Part shown: positions 25,035-32,128 of the stretch, one piece after another
Position numbering within the stretch: the first letter of the stretch is position 1
Layout: the number at the start of each line of letters is the position of its first letter
Assembly (NCBI RefSeq): GCF_900104815.1
Contig: NZ_FNTD01000003.1
Location: 139,422-203,421, forward strand
Length of the DNA stretch: 64,000 nucleotides
Origin: Streptomyces misionensis
GTDB lineage: Bacteria > Actinomycetota > Actinomycetes > Streptomycetales > Streptomycetaceae
Reading direction: 5' to 3'
Translations under genes and position numbers: made by a program
The notes under the pieces: model-generated
Databases searched by the model: none
The model's input: only the letters and a program-made list of their open reading frames with translations
Told to the model about the DNA's origin: nothing

Positions 25035-25191
25035 GCGTGCAGCATCCCGTACCGGCCCGGTCTCGACCAGCGAATTCCCTCAGACCCGGGCCAACACGCA
25101 GAAAGGGCCAACGAGCCACCTGCGCCCGCCTCCTACATCGCTCCCCCGGCCAAGCACCTGCTGGCCGCCTGACCCGAGAGGACCACCGCCC
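25035..25191. other. Short region with no clear gene
   Basis: The plus-strand text ending ASYIAPPAKHLLAA before a TGA at about 25170 could be the tail of a gene split by insertion of the DUF3885/YrhB pair. Apart from the GAGAGGA ribosome site of the next gene nothing else is seen. Confidence 0.3.
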
Positions 25192-25437
25192 ATGAGCACC
25201 GCCACCCTCGCCGCCTTCACCGAGCCCGACCGTCCCAAGAACCTGCTGATCCGGTTCATCACGGTCGGCGGCAGCTACGTGGACGTCACCGGCCCCGGCG
25301 AGCACTCGGACAAGAACCGCTGGAACTGCCACGGCTGCGGCGACTCCTCCAACCGGCCCGAGTACGACTTCCTGTTCTGCATCCGGCCGGACGCCAACAC
25401 CCACGCCGCCAACTGCCGCGCCATCCCGCTCAGGTGA
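25192..25437 (+). CDS. Small Cys-containing protein (81 aa)
   Basis: GAGAGGA lies before the ATG at 25192. The protein (LLIRFITVGGSYVDVTGPG; WNCHGCGDSSNRPEYDFLFC; AANCRAIPL) has a CHGC pair plus two more Cys, a probable zinc-binding mini-domain. It overlaps the next gene's GTG by 4 bases and heads the coupled accessory operon. Confidence 0.6.
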   Translation: MSTATLAAFTEPDRPKNLLIRFITVGGSYVDVTGPGEHSDKNRWNCHGCGDSSNRPEYDFLFCIRPDANTHAANCRAIPLR

Positions 25438-25730
25438 CCGCCCACCGTCCGCGCGCCGCCCTGCTCTGTGCCGCCGTCGTCCTGCTCGCCGCGGCGACGG
25501 CCGCCGCCGCGCTCAAGGCCGGCCACTGGCGGCTGTACGCCGACCGGCACCGCATCCAGCTGACGTCCCAACCCCGCCGCTCCTGCCCCGACTGCCGCGG
25601 CGCGGGCGGCTGGTGGACCGGCGACGCGAACCCGGAGATGGAGGCGTGCGGCTGCTGGGCGGACCGGCCCGAGCTGCGCGTCCGGCTCGTGCCCGTCCCG
25701 GCCTGGCCGGACAACGAGCCCCCGTTCTGA
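25434..25730 (+). CDS. Membrane-anchored Cys-rich protein (98 aa)
   Basis: A GTG overlapping the prior stop opens a protein with an N-terminal hydrophobic helix (AALLCAAVVLLAAATAAAAL) and an outer or inner domain with CPDCRGAGGWW and ACGCW, a zinc-finger-like set. It could be membrane-tethered or exported. No family name is known to me. Confidence 0.55.
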   Translation: MTAHRPRAALLCAAVVLLAAATAAAALKAGHWRLYADRHRIQLTSQPRRSCPDCRGAGGWWTGDANPEMEACGCWADRPELRVRLVPVPAWPDNEPPF

Positions 25731-25736
25731 ACGACC

Positions 25737-25763
25737 CGACCCCGGCCTCACCGGCCGGGGTCG
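25737..25763. terminator. Hairpin terminator or attenuator
   Basis: CGACCCCGGCC (25737-25747) pairs with 25753-25763 around a 5-base loop, 78 bases before the PycTM-like gene. Confidence 0.6.
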
Positions 25764-25840
25764 GACCGCCGGGTGGCCGCGCATCGGCAAAGGGCCGGCC
25801 ACCCCGCTCCCTCACCCTTTCGAGATTGGGAACCCAGCCC

Positions 25841-26296
25841 ATGACTACCACGGGCATCGACACCGACCAGAACCTGGACACTGCCTGTGCCTCGGTCGCC
25901 AGCGAGATCGGACGCACGGACGGCAAGGCGTCCTTACTGCTCGCCTTCAACGGCGCGGTGCTCGCCGGCCTCGCGTCCGTCGCCGACAAGGACCTGCCGC
26001 CCGCCACCAAGGTGTTCGGCTCGCTCGCCGTGCTCGCCCTGGGGGCGGCCGCCGTGCTGCTGCTCCTGGTCGTCAGGCCCCGCATGCGCGGCGACGACAA
26101 GGCGTCCTTCCCGTACTGGGCGCGCCTGGACGAGGACGAGATCCGGGCCTGTATGGACGGCGACACCCGAGCCGCCCGTGTTCGGGTCCTGTCCGTTCTG
26201 GCCGTCGCCAAGTTCACCCAGCTGCGGCGCGCGGTCGACCTGTCCCTGGCCGCTCTGGCCCTGCTCGCCCTGGCCGCCGCCGGCCTGGCGCTGTGA
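25841..26296 (+). CDS. PycTM-like membrane effector (Pycsar effector family)
   Basis: The 151-residue protein begins with a soluble helix carrying ASEIGRTDGKASLLLAFNG, the (R)xDxKAxxLL motif typical of PycTM/DUF5706 effectors, then two membrane helices (AVLAGLASV; FGSLAVLALGAAAVLLLLVV), a cytoplasmic loop (FPYWARLDEDEIRACMDGD) and a final membrane helix. In Pycsar defence such proteins are switched on by a cyclic nucleotide and damage the membrane of the phage-infected cell. No class III pyrimidine cyclase gene is beside it; a GGDEF protein gene is 2.3 kb downstream in the same operon. It may therefore be a solitary homologue with another role. Confidence 0.65.
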   Translation: MTTTGIDTDQNLDTACASVASEIGRTDGKASLLLAFNGAVLAGLASVADKDLPPATKVFGSLAVLALGAAAVLLLLVVRPRMRGDDKASFPYWARLDEDEIRACMDGDTRAARVRVLSVLAVAKFTQLRRAVDLSLAALALLALAAAGLAL

Positions 26297-26649
26297 TGGC
26301 GGCCGTGATGGCCCGCACCCGCCTGGAACGCGTCCGCGCCTCGGTCGGCATCGACGCCCTGGCCCTGAAGCAGATCCAGGACGACCTGACCGCCGACGAC
26401 ATCGTCGCTCCGGAACTCGCCGCGATCCTGCGCGAACTGAGCGAGGACACCGACCCGCCCGGTGGGTTCATTGCGGCCGTTGCGCAGCTGCTCACCACCG
26501 CCGCGCAGCGAGCCGAACGGATCGAGCCCGACCGTGACGGTGACGCCTCCTGCCCGCTGCACGAGGCCGCCGCCCTGCTCACCGACGACGCCGGGCAGCG
26601 CCTGATCTGGGCCGCCCGCTCCCTCGACCCTCAAGGAGATCTCGTATGA
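26296..26649 (+). CDS. Helical protein coupled to the PycTM-like gene (117 aa)
   Basis: Its ATG shares a base with the previous stop. The protein is all-helical (LERVRASVGIDALALKQIQDDL; APELAAILRELSEDTDPPGG) with no motif that names it. Its stop overlaps the kinase start, so the three genes are translated as a chain. Confidence 0.55.
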   Translation: MAAVMARTRLERVRASVGIDALALKQIQDDLTADDIVAPELAAILRELSEDTDPPGGFIAAVAQLLTTAAQRAERIEPDRDGDASCPLHEAAALLTDDAGQRLIWAARSLDPQGDLV

Positions 26650-27617
26650 CCTCGGTGCTGTACTCGGACCTGCCCGAGAACGGGCTGATCGTGCTGATCG
26701 GCGCCTCCGGCGCGGGCAAGTCGACGCTGGCCCGCACCTGGCCCACCTCCCAGGTCCTCTCCCTCGACGCCCTGCGCGGCACGGTCAGCGACGACCCTGG
26801 CGACCAGAGCGCCACGGCTGATGCCGCCGACGTTCTCAAGCTGATCCTGGAGCGCCGGATGGCCCGCAGGCTCAACACGGTGATCGACGCGACCAACGTC
26901 GAACAGTCCGTGCGAGAGGAGCTGGTGGCGGCCGCCAAGCGGCACGGCATGCCGACCGTCGCGGTCATCGTCGCCACACCTCTGTCGGTCTGCCTGGAGC
27001 GGCAGGGTCTGCGGCCGGACAACCGGCGCGTGCCCGGGGACGTCGTCCGCGCCCAGCACCAGGCCATGGTCCACTCGCACCAGCGGCTGGCCGCGGAGGG
27101 CTTCAACACGATCGTCTTCGCCGACACCCTCCATCGCCTGGAGCCGTTCCTGAAGCGGCTCTCCCAGGCGCGGGAGGCCGAACTCGGGCGCGACGGCCTG
27201 GGGGATCTGCTGCTGGTCCGCCGGTTCTTTGGCCCGGAGATCCTGCCGCTGTGGCGGTGGCGGCCGGGCTCGGACCTGGTGACCGGCCGGGACCGCGTCG
27301 CGGAGGTCCGCCTCGGGCAGCAGTACCTCACCCTGGCGTACCGCGACAACGTCGATGGCGACTTCGGCTTCGACGTCCTCCTGCCCTGCCCCATCGATCC
27401 GGAGTGCGCCGGCCAGGCGTGGGCCCCGGTCTACTCGGTCACCGACCTGCACCGGGCGTTGACCGGCGCCATGGACAGCGACCCGGACATCGTCTGCACC
27501 GTCCACGGCGGTCTCGACGACGTCGACCAGGAGGCCGACGACCACGACTTCCAGGATGACGACCCGGAGGGCCGCGCCGACCTGGAAGCGCAGTTCGCCG
27601 AGGCGGTCCGGGCGTGA
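26646..27617 (+). CDS. P-loop kinase (polynucleotide-kinase-like) with extra C-terminal domain
   Basis: The 323-residue protein opens with Walker A GASGAGKST (residues 19-27), then DALRG and INxD-like VIDATNVEQSVREEL and a lid region CLERQGLRPDNRRVP; together these resemble the kinase half of polynucleotide/Zeta-type AAA kinases that phosphorylate nucleic-acid or nucleotide ends. The C-terminal 140 residues (from about 185) form an unrecognised domain. Its neighbours (PycTM-like, zinc finger, GGDEF) point to nucleotide or RNA metabolism, and RNA end modification is one possibility. The ATG overlaps the preceding stop. Confidence 0.7.
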   Translation: MTSVLYSDLPENGLIVLIGASGAGKSTLARTWPTSQVLSLDALRGTVSDDPGDQSATADAADVLKLILERRMARRLNTVIDATNVEQSVREELVAAAKRHGMPTVAVIVATPLSVCLERQGLRPDNRRVPGDVVRAQHQAMVHSHQRLAAEGFNTIVFADTLHRLEPFLKRLSQAREAELGRDGLGDLLLVRRFFGPEILPLWRWRPGSDLVTGRDRVAEVRLGQQYLTLAYRDNVDGDFGFDVLLPCPIDPECAGQAWAPVYSVTDLHRALTGAMDSDPDIVCTVHGGLDDVDQEADDHDFQDDDPEGRADLEAQFAEAVRA

Positions 27618-27823
27618 GCCGCGCCGCCGACGGCCCGCACCCCCACCCGCTCACCCCGGCCGACCTCCCCGACGGCGACGACTGGTTCCACGGCTGCCCG
27701 GACTGCCACCTGCCCATCCAGGGCGGTACCGCCGGGCTCGCCGCCCACCGCCGCACCGTCCACAACCCCCGCCGCGACTACGGCGACCGCCGCATCCCCA
27801 TCACGATCCCGCTCGACTTCTGA
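27614..27823 (+). CDS. Small C2H2-like zinc-finger protein (69 aa)
   Basis: The GTG overlaps the kinase stop. The motif CPDCHLPIQGG ... HRRTVH has the spacing of a single C2H2-type zinc finger, with a basic tail. A DNA- or RNA-binding role is likely; target unknown. Confidence 0.55.
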   Translation: MSRAADGPHPHPLTPADLPDGDDWFHGCPDCHLPIQGGTAGLAAHRRTVHNPRRDYGDRRIPITIPLDF

Positions 27824-27836
27824 CAAGGAGGCCCAC

Positions 27837-28142
27837 ATGGCTGTCCAGACCCGCACCGACACCTTTGCCGCGCTCCGCGCCTGCTTCGCCGCCGACCTCG
27901 CCCTCCTCATCGGTGGCCAGCCGCCCCGCGACGCCACCCCGACGGCCTTCATCAACCTGGTCGGAGAGGCCCGCGACGTCCTCGGCTCGTCCAGCCTCGG
28001 CCACTGGCAGGACGCCAGCGAGGACCTGGACCGCGCCGCCGACTACCTCACCGACGCGCTTACCAACCCGGAGTGCGACCAGCGCTCGCTCCTGGCCCGG
28101 GCACGCACCCACCTGCGCGACGCCATCGCGACGGCCAGCTGA
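27837..28142 (+). CDS. Small helical protein (101 aa)
   Basis: AAGGAGG precedes the ATG at 27837. The protein (FAALRACFAADLALLIGG; WQDASEDLDRAADYLTDAL; LLARARTHLRDAI) is helical and acidic. No family is recognised. Confidence 0.55.
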   Translation: MAVQTRTDTFAALRACFAADLALLIGGQPPRDATPTAFINLVGEARDVLGSSSLGHWQDASEDLDRAADYLTDALTNPECDQRSLLARARTHLRDAIATAS

Positions 28143-28250
28143 ACCCTGCTGAGCTGAGCGCACTCTGTGCCGCCCCTGCCCCGGCGCGCTCGGGGCCGGG
28201 GCGGTCGCAGCGTCCCCTCAAGCCGGAAAGCCAGGAAGGAGATGGACGTC

Positions 28251-28553
28251 ATGCACCTGCGGATCTACGAGGTCGACGTCCCCATACACGACACCAACCA
28301 CCCCGACCGGCACGGTGTGCACGTCTTCACCGGCGTCGCCGACTCCCCCGCCGCGGCCCTGCGCCGCGCGCACGAGGTGTACGACGCCGCCCTCGCCGCC
28401 CACACGGCCGGACTCGAAATCCCCGGCAAACAGCCGGACAGCTGGGGAGCGCGCGGGCTGCGGCCCGGGTGGCAGCTGGAGTGGCCCGCCGCGAAGGCCG
28501 GCCTCTGGCACAACCCCCTCAGCTGGACCAGCCGCAGCGACTTCGCGCTGTAG
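28251..28553 (+). CDS. Unidentified small protein (100 aa)
   Basis: The ATG at 28251 is preferred over the one at 28242 because AGGAAGGA (233-240 of the same line) then has normal spacing. The text (MHLRIYEVDVPIHDTNHPD; HVFTGVADSPAAALRRAHEVY; WGARGLRPGWQLEWPAAKAG) suggests a small alpha/beta protein. Function unknown. A hairpin follows. Confidence 0.55.
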   Translation: MHLRIYEVDVPIHDTNHPDRHGVHVFTGVADSPAAALRRAHEVYDAALAAHTAGLEIPGKQPDSWGARGLRPGWQLEWPAAKAGLWHNPLSWTSRSDFAL

Positions 28554-28558
28554 CTCTG

Positions 28559-28603
28559 CCCCGGGACAGCCGCTCTGCTTGGCGGCTGGACGGCTGCCCC
28601 GGG
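28559..28603. terminator. Hairpin terminator
   Basis: CCCGGG-CAGCCG and CGGCTG-CCCGGG arms (28559-28572 and 28591-28603) form a stem with one internal mismatch between two genes of the accessory operon. Confidence 0.55.
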
Positions 28604-28642
28604 CCCATCCATCCCGTACGAGACGAGACGGAGAACCCAAGT

Positions 28643-29320
28643 ATGTCGTCCCTCCTACGCGTTCAGGGCCGTATCGGCCAGCGCACCCTCTTACTGACGA
28701 CCGCCGCCGTGCCATTGACCGGCTGGGCCGTGCACGCCGTCGCGCTGCACAAGCAGCTCGCCGCCACCCGCAAGGACCCGCTGACCGGGCTGCTGCGCCG
28801 TGACGCCTACACCGCCCGCGCCCGCCGGCTCCTGTCCCGCCACGGTGACGACACGGTCGTGGTCATGGTCGACCACGACGACTTCAAGGCTGTGAACGAC
28901 ACCTTCGGGCACGCGGCCGGGGACGCCGTCCTGGCCGCGACCGCCGCCCGGCTCACCGCGTGGGCGGGCCCGCACGCCGCCGTCGGCCGCCTTGGCGGTG
29001 ACGAGTTCGCCGTCGTCCTGGAGCTGCCCGCCGACCGTCTGGAGCAGCGCCTCGCGCAGCTGGTCCGCATGCTCCGCACCCCGGTCGTCCTCGAGGACGA
29101 CCGCACCGTCGATGTCGCCGCCTCGGTCGGCGCCGCGACCCCGCACGCGGTCGGTTCCCGCGACTTGACCGTGCTGCAGCGGGCCGCCGACGCGGCCCTG
29201 TATGACGGCAAGCACTCGGGCCGCGCGATCGTCGCCTCGCCCGCGCACACCACGGTGCCGTCCACCAACGGCCGCCGCGCCGGCCGCCCGGGAACGACCA
29301 TGTGGGGGCGGGCGGCATGA
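28643..29320 (+). CDS. Membrane-anchored GGDEF protein (diguanylate-cyclase-like)
   Basis: The 225-residue protein has one N-terminal membrane helix (RTLLLTTAAVPLTGWAVHAVAL, split here by the 20-residue rule as residues 14-35) and a full GGDEF domain with DPLTGLLRRDAY, VDHDDFKAVNDTFGH and an intact GGDEF signature at residues 118-122. Such domains join two GTP into cyclic di-GMP; relatives make other cyclic dinucleotides. The inhibitory RxxD site before GGDEF is absent (PHAA instead). No sensory domain is attached. It shares an operon with a PycTM-like effector. Its ATG follows a weak GAGA-type ribosome site. The stop overlaps the ASCH gene start (ATGA). Confidence 0.85.
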   Translation: MSSLLRVQGRIGQRTLLLTTAAVPLTGWAVHAVALHKQLAATRKDPLTGLLRRDAYTARARRLLSRHGDDTVVVMVDHDDFKAVNDTFGHAAGDAVLAATAARLTAWAGPHAAVGRLGGDEFAVVLELPADRLEQRLAQLVRMLRTPVVLEDDRTVDVAASVGAATPHAVGSRDLTVLQRAADAALYDGKHSGRAIVASPAHTTVPSTNGRRAGRPGTTMWGRAA

Positions 29321-29760
29321 GCACTGCACCCCTTCCGCAGGGCGACTGGATCCGCGGCATCAGCGTCCAGCAGCCCCACGCCACGTGCATCCTGACCGGC
29401 GCCAAGGGCATCGAGAACCGGCCCCGCCCCTGGAGCTGGCGCGGCTGGATGCTCCTGCACGCGGGCCAGCGGATCGACCGGTCCGCCCTGCGCGTCCCGC
29501 TGGTCGCCCGGACGATCCGCGGCCGCGAGCTGACCACCGGAGCCGTGATCGGCGTCGCGCGCCTGGTCGACTGCCACCAGGACCCCGAGGGCTCCGAGCC
29601 CTGCACGCCGTGGGCGCAGGCCGGCACCTGGCACCTGGTCCTTAGGGACGTCCAGGAACTGCCGCTGCCGGTCCCCGCCGCCGGGCAGCTCGGGCCGTGG
29701 AAGCCGACCGAGGACCTGCTGGACCGCGTGTTCCAGCAGCTTCCCGCCTTCCGGCCGTGA
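29317..29760 (+). CDS. ASCH-domain protein
   Basis: The 147-residue protein carries ISVQQPHATCILTGAKGIEN and RGWMLLHAGQR, the start of an ASCH fold, a beta-barrel related to PUA that binds RNA or modified nucleosides; some ASCH proteins are ribonucleases or amidohydrolases acting on modified cytidine. ATG 29317 overlaps the GGDEF stop, so translation is coupled; an upstream GTG at 29302 is possible. The linkage to kinase and zinc-finger genes again suggests RNA or nucleotide metabolism. Confidence 0.75.
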   Translation: MSTAPLPQGDWIRGISVQQPHATCILTGAKGIENRPRPWSWRGWMLLHAGQRIDRSALRVPLVARTIRGRELTTGAVIGVARLVDCHQDPEGSEPCTPWAQAGTWHLVLRDVQELPLPVPAAGQLGPWKPTEDLLDRVFQQLPAFRP

Positions 29761-30044
29761 CCCGCCCGGGACGCACGACGAAGGAGAAGCCGCCGTTCGA
29801 GCCGGGCCTGATCCCGGTTCCCGGCGCTCTCCTCGAATGGCGCGACAGCCAGCACTTCGACCGCTGGCAGGACCGCCCCTGCGTGCTGTGCGACAAGCCC
29901 ACGCCCATGCGCTCCCACTCCGGGGAGCCCGTGCACAAGGCGTGCGCTGAGGACTGGATCGCCGCGAACCCCGCTGAGGCCCGCCTCGGCAGGTTCGCCT
30001 CCGACATCCAGGCCAAACGCCAGCACGACGATGACCACGCCTGA
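29757..30044 (+). CDS. Small zinc-binding protein (95 aa)
   Basis: The GTG at 29757 overlaps the ASCH stop. The middle contains PCVLCDKPTPMRSHSGEPVHKAC, a CxxC plus HxxC set fit for zinc. The N-terminus is basic. Function unknown; probably a nucleic-acid-associated accessory protein of the operon. Confidence 0.55.
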   Translation: MTRPGRTTKEKPPFEPGLIPVPGALLEWRDSQHFDRWQDRPCVLCDKPTPMRSHSGEPVHKACAEDWIAANPAEARLGRFASDIQAKRQHDDDHA

Positions 30045-30066
30045 ACCCTCCCACCGGAGGCCCCCC

Positions 30067-30240
30067 ATGAGCAGCACCGACCGCGACGTCGACCACGCCC
30101 TCGCCTACCCCGAGCCGCCGGCCTCCCCGCTGTGGCACCGCCACGGCGCGAAGGCCCGCCCGCTCACCGAGGCCCAGCAGAAGCGCAACCGCGAGCTGCT
30201 GGTCATCGCCCAGCACAAGCCCCGCACCAGGGCCGCGTAG
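30067..30240 (+). CDS. Very small basic protein (57 aa)
   Basis: CCGGAGG precedes the ATG at 30067, which is chosen over an upstream ATG that overlaps the previous gene. The protein (MSSTDRDVDHALAYPEPP; LTEAQQKRNRELLVIAQHK) is short and charged, perhaps a DNA-binding or adaptor peptide. Confidence 0.5.
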   Translation: MSSTDRDVDHALAYPEPPASPLWHRHGAKARPLTEAQQKRNRELLVIAQHKPRTRAA

Positions 30241-30251
30241 GAGGGCCGGTC

Positions 30252-31118
30252 ATGTTCACCGACATGAAAGAGGCCCTCACCGCTGAGGACCTCGAACTCG
30301 CCCCGCTCGACAGCGACCAGAAAGCTGCGGCGGCCCTGGTGGTCGCCCACCACGCCCGCGACAAGAACGACCTCACCGACCTGCTGGGCGCGCTCGGTCT
30401 GCCCTGCAACGAGGACGACGTGGTGAGCCTGCTCCCCCACCTCGCCACCCCCGACACTCCGACGACTGGAGTCCCGATGCCCGACGTCAACGCCTTCACC
30501 GCGACCGCCGTCTCCATGCTGAACAACGGCGACAGCCCCGAGCACGTCCGCGACACCCTCGGCCTGTCGGAGGCCGAACTCGCCGACGTGCTCCAGCACG
30601 CCAAGATCGCCGAAGCCGTCCAGAACACCGGACTGTCCGCCACCGATGCGGAGGACGGCACCGGCACCCCGGAGACGGCCGCCGCAGAGTCCGGCAGCAC
30701 GAGGGACACCGACGGCATCGAGGCCCTGCTCGTGTGGGCGGAACACCACCACGCCGCCTCCATCCGCAACCGGGCCGCCCGCGTCCGCAGCGACCTCACC
30801 GAGCTGACCGAACGCCGTACCGCCGACGCCGCACAGCGCGCGGCAGAGGAGCGGGTCGCCAAGGCCAAGGCCGAACTCGAGGCCGCGCAGGCACAGCTGC
30901 GCCAGGTGAAGGCCGGCGGCCACCCCGCCACGACGGTAGCCGCCGCCCCGGCCCCGGCGGGCCAGCCCGGCAAGCGCAGCAAAAAAGAGCTGGCCGCGAT
31001 CCGCACATGGGCGCGCGCCAACGGCCACCAGGTCGCCGACCGGGGCACCCCGGCCAAGGCCGTCCTGGACGCCTACGACGCCGCCCACCGCACCACCAAC
31101 CTGGCGAAGGCGAGCTGA
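30252..31118 (+). CDS. Protein with C-terminal Lsr2-type DNA-binding domain
   Basis: The 288-residue protein ends with KRSKKELAAIRTWARANG and VADRGTPAKAVLDAY (about residues 241-280), the fold of the Lsr2 C-terminal domain, which binds AT-rich DNA minor grooves and silences foreign genes. The RGR-type hook appears as DRGTPAKA, so one key Arg is missing. The N-terminal 130 residues contain HTH-like helices (EHVRDTLGLSEAELADVLQ) and residues 175-222 a coiled coil, in place of the usual Lsr2 dimer domain. It may silence plasmid or host genes. Its stop overlaps the next ATG. Confidence 0.7.
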   Translation: MFTDMKEALTAEDLELAPLDSDQKAAAALVVAHHARDKNDLTDLLGALGLPCNEDDVVSLLPHLATPDTPTTGVPMPDVNAFTATAVSMLNNGDSPEHVRDTLGLSEAELADVLQHAKIAEAVQNTGLSATDAEDGTGTPETAAAESGSTRDTDGIEALLVWAEHHHAASIRNRAARVRSDLTELTERRTADAAQRAAEERVAKAKAELEAAQAQLRQVKAGGHPATTVAAAPAPAGQPGKRSKKELAAIRTWARANGHQVADRGTPAKAVLDAYDAAHRTTNLAKAS

Positions 31119-31861
31119 TGAACGCCATCCCGCTCGCACTGGACGGCTACCTGGCCGCCGACCCGGAACCCGGCGACCGTGACGGCACCGCCTCCTGGCG
31201 GCTGACCTGCTCCGCAGGCACCGACCACCTGGTGGAAGAAGCGGTCATCCCCTGCACCACCATGGAGCCGGACATCGCACACGCCATGCTCACCGAGCGG
31301 CAGCCCGGCGACCTGCTGCGCGTCATCGGCCACCTCACGCTCCCGGACACCGCCGACGGGATCATCCGGCTGCACGCCGACACCCTTGAAGTGCTCTGGG
31401 AAGCGCCGATGCTCGACGTGGACAGGGACGACACAGACACGGCGACCGCAACAGACACGGACCGCAACCGTGCCATCGCCGCCCTCGCCGAAGCCCTCAC
31501 CGGCTTCGGACAGGCCGCCCCCGGTCCCGGCCAGAGCATCCGCATCCACATCAGCCCGACTGGCTCCCTCGGCTCGGGCCTGGAGCACTGCCACAGCTTC
31601 GACGTCTCCCCGGCCATGGCCCACCGGCTCGCCGACTACGTCGACGCCATGAGCTGCTACCTGGACAGCGAACGCCTCGACAGCGGCGCCCTGGATCCGG
31701 AGACCATCGCGGACCTGACCGAGCTGTTCGAGGACATCGACCTGATCGGCCTCACCAACGCGGTCCTCAACGCGACCCGGCCCGAACACCGGCCCGCCGT
31801 CATACAGGCAATGGACGACATGTTCGGCGACGTCCCCGCACCCGAGGACACCGACCCGTGA
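31118..31861 (+). CDS. Unidentified acidic protein, possibly OB-fold at N-terminus (247 aa)
   Basis: The ATG shares a base with the Lsr2-like gene's stop. Residues 1-95 (LDGYLAADPEPGDRDGTASWRL; LLRVIGHLTLP; ADTLEVLWEAP) read like a small beta-barrel of single-strand-binding type; the C-terminal part is acidic and helical. No catalytic motif is seen. The assignment of an OB fold is only an impression. Confidence 0.5.
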   Translation: MNAIPLALDGYLAADPEPGDRDGTASWRLTCSAGTDHLVEEAVIPCTTMEPDIAHAMLTERQPGDLLRVIGHLTLPDTADGIIRLHADTLEVLWEAPMLDVDRDDTDTATATDTDRNRAIAALAEALTGFGQAAPGPGQSIRIHISPTGSLGSGLEHCHSFDVSPAMAHRLADYVDAMSCYLDSERLDSGALDPETIADLTELFEDIDLIGLTNAVLNATRPEHRPAVIQAMDDMFGDVPAPEDTDP

Positions 31862-32046
31862 CCACCAGCCACTCACGAAGGCAGGCCCAGCGCACGGTCC
31901 TGGAACGGTTCCCTGCCGGAGGCCCCCGCGGCTCCTGGCCGGCTGAAGAGTACGCCGCCGCTCAGCGGGCCCAAGGCACTACGGACGCCCGGGTCGTGAT
32001 GGACCTGGCCACCGACCAGTTCCTGGTCATCACCGAGATCAAGTAG
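31858..32046 (+). CDS. Small protein (62 aa)
   Basis: The GTG overlaps the preceding stop by 4 bases. The text (RQAQRTVLERFPAGGPRGSW; DARVVMDLATDQFLVI) shows a compact basic-to-acidic protein of unknown role. A strong terminator hairpin follows. Confidence 0.5.
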   Translation: MTTSHSRRQAQRTVLERFPAGGPRGSWPAEEYAAAQRAQGTTDARVVMDLATDQFLVITEIK

Positions 32047-32060
32047 CACCCGACGCCACC

Positions 32061-32095
32061 GAGCGCCGCCCGCCGCTTCAGGCCGGGCGGCGCTC
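32061..32095. terminator. Hairpin terminator
   Basis: GAGCGCCGCCCG (32061-32072) and its complement (32084-32095) form a perfect 12-bp stem. Confidence 0.75.
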
Positions 32096-32128
32096 CGGCG
32101 TCTCCCCCTTTGGAGCCTGGAGGCCCTC

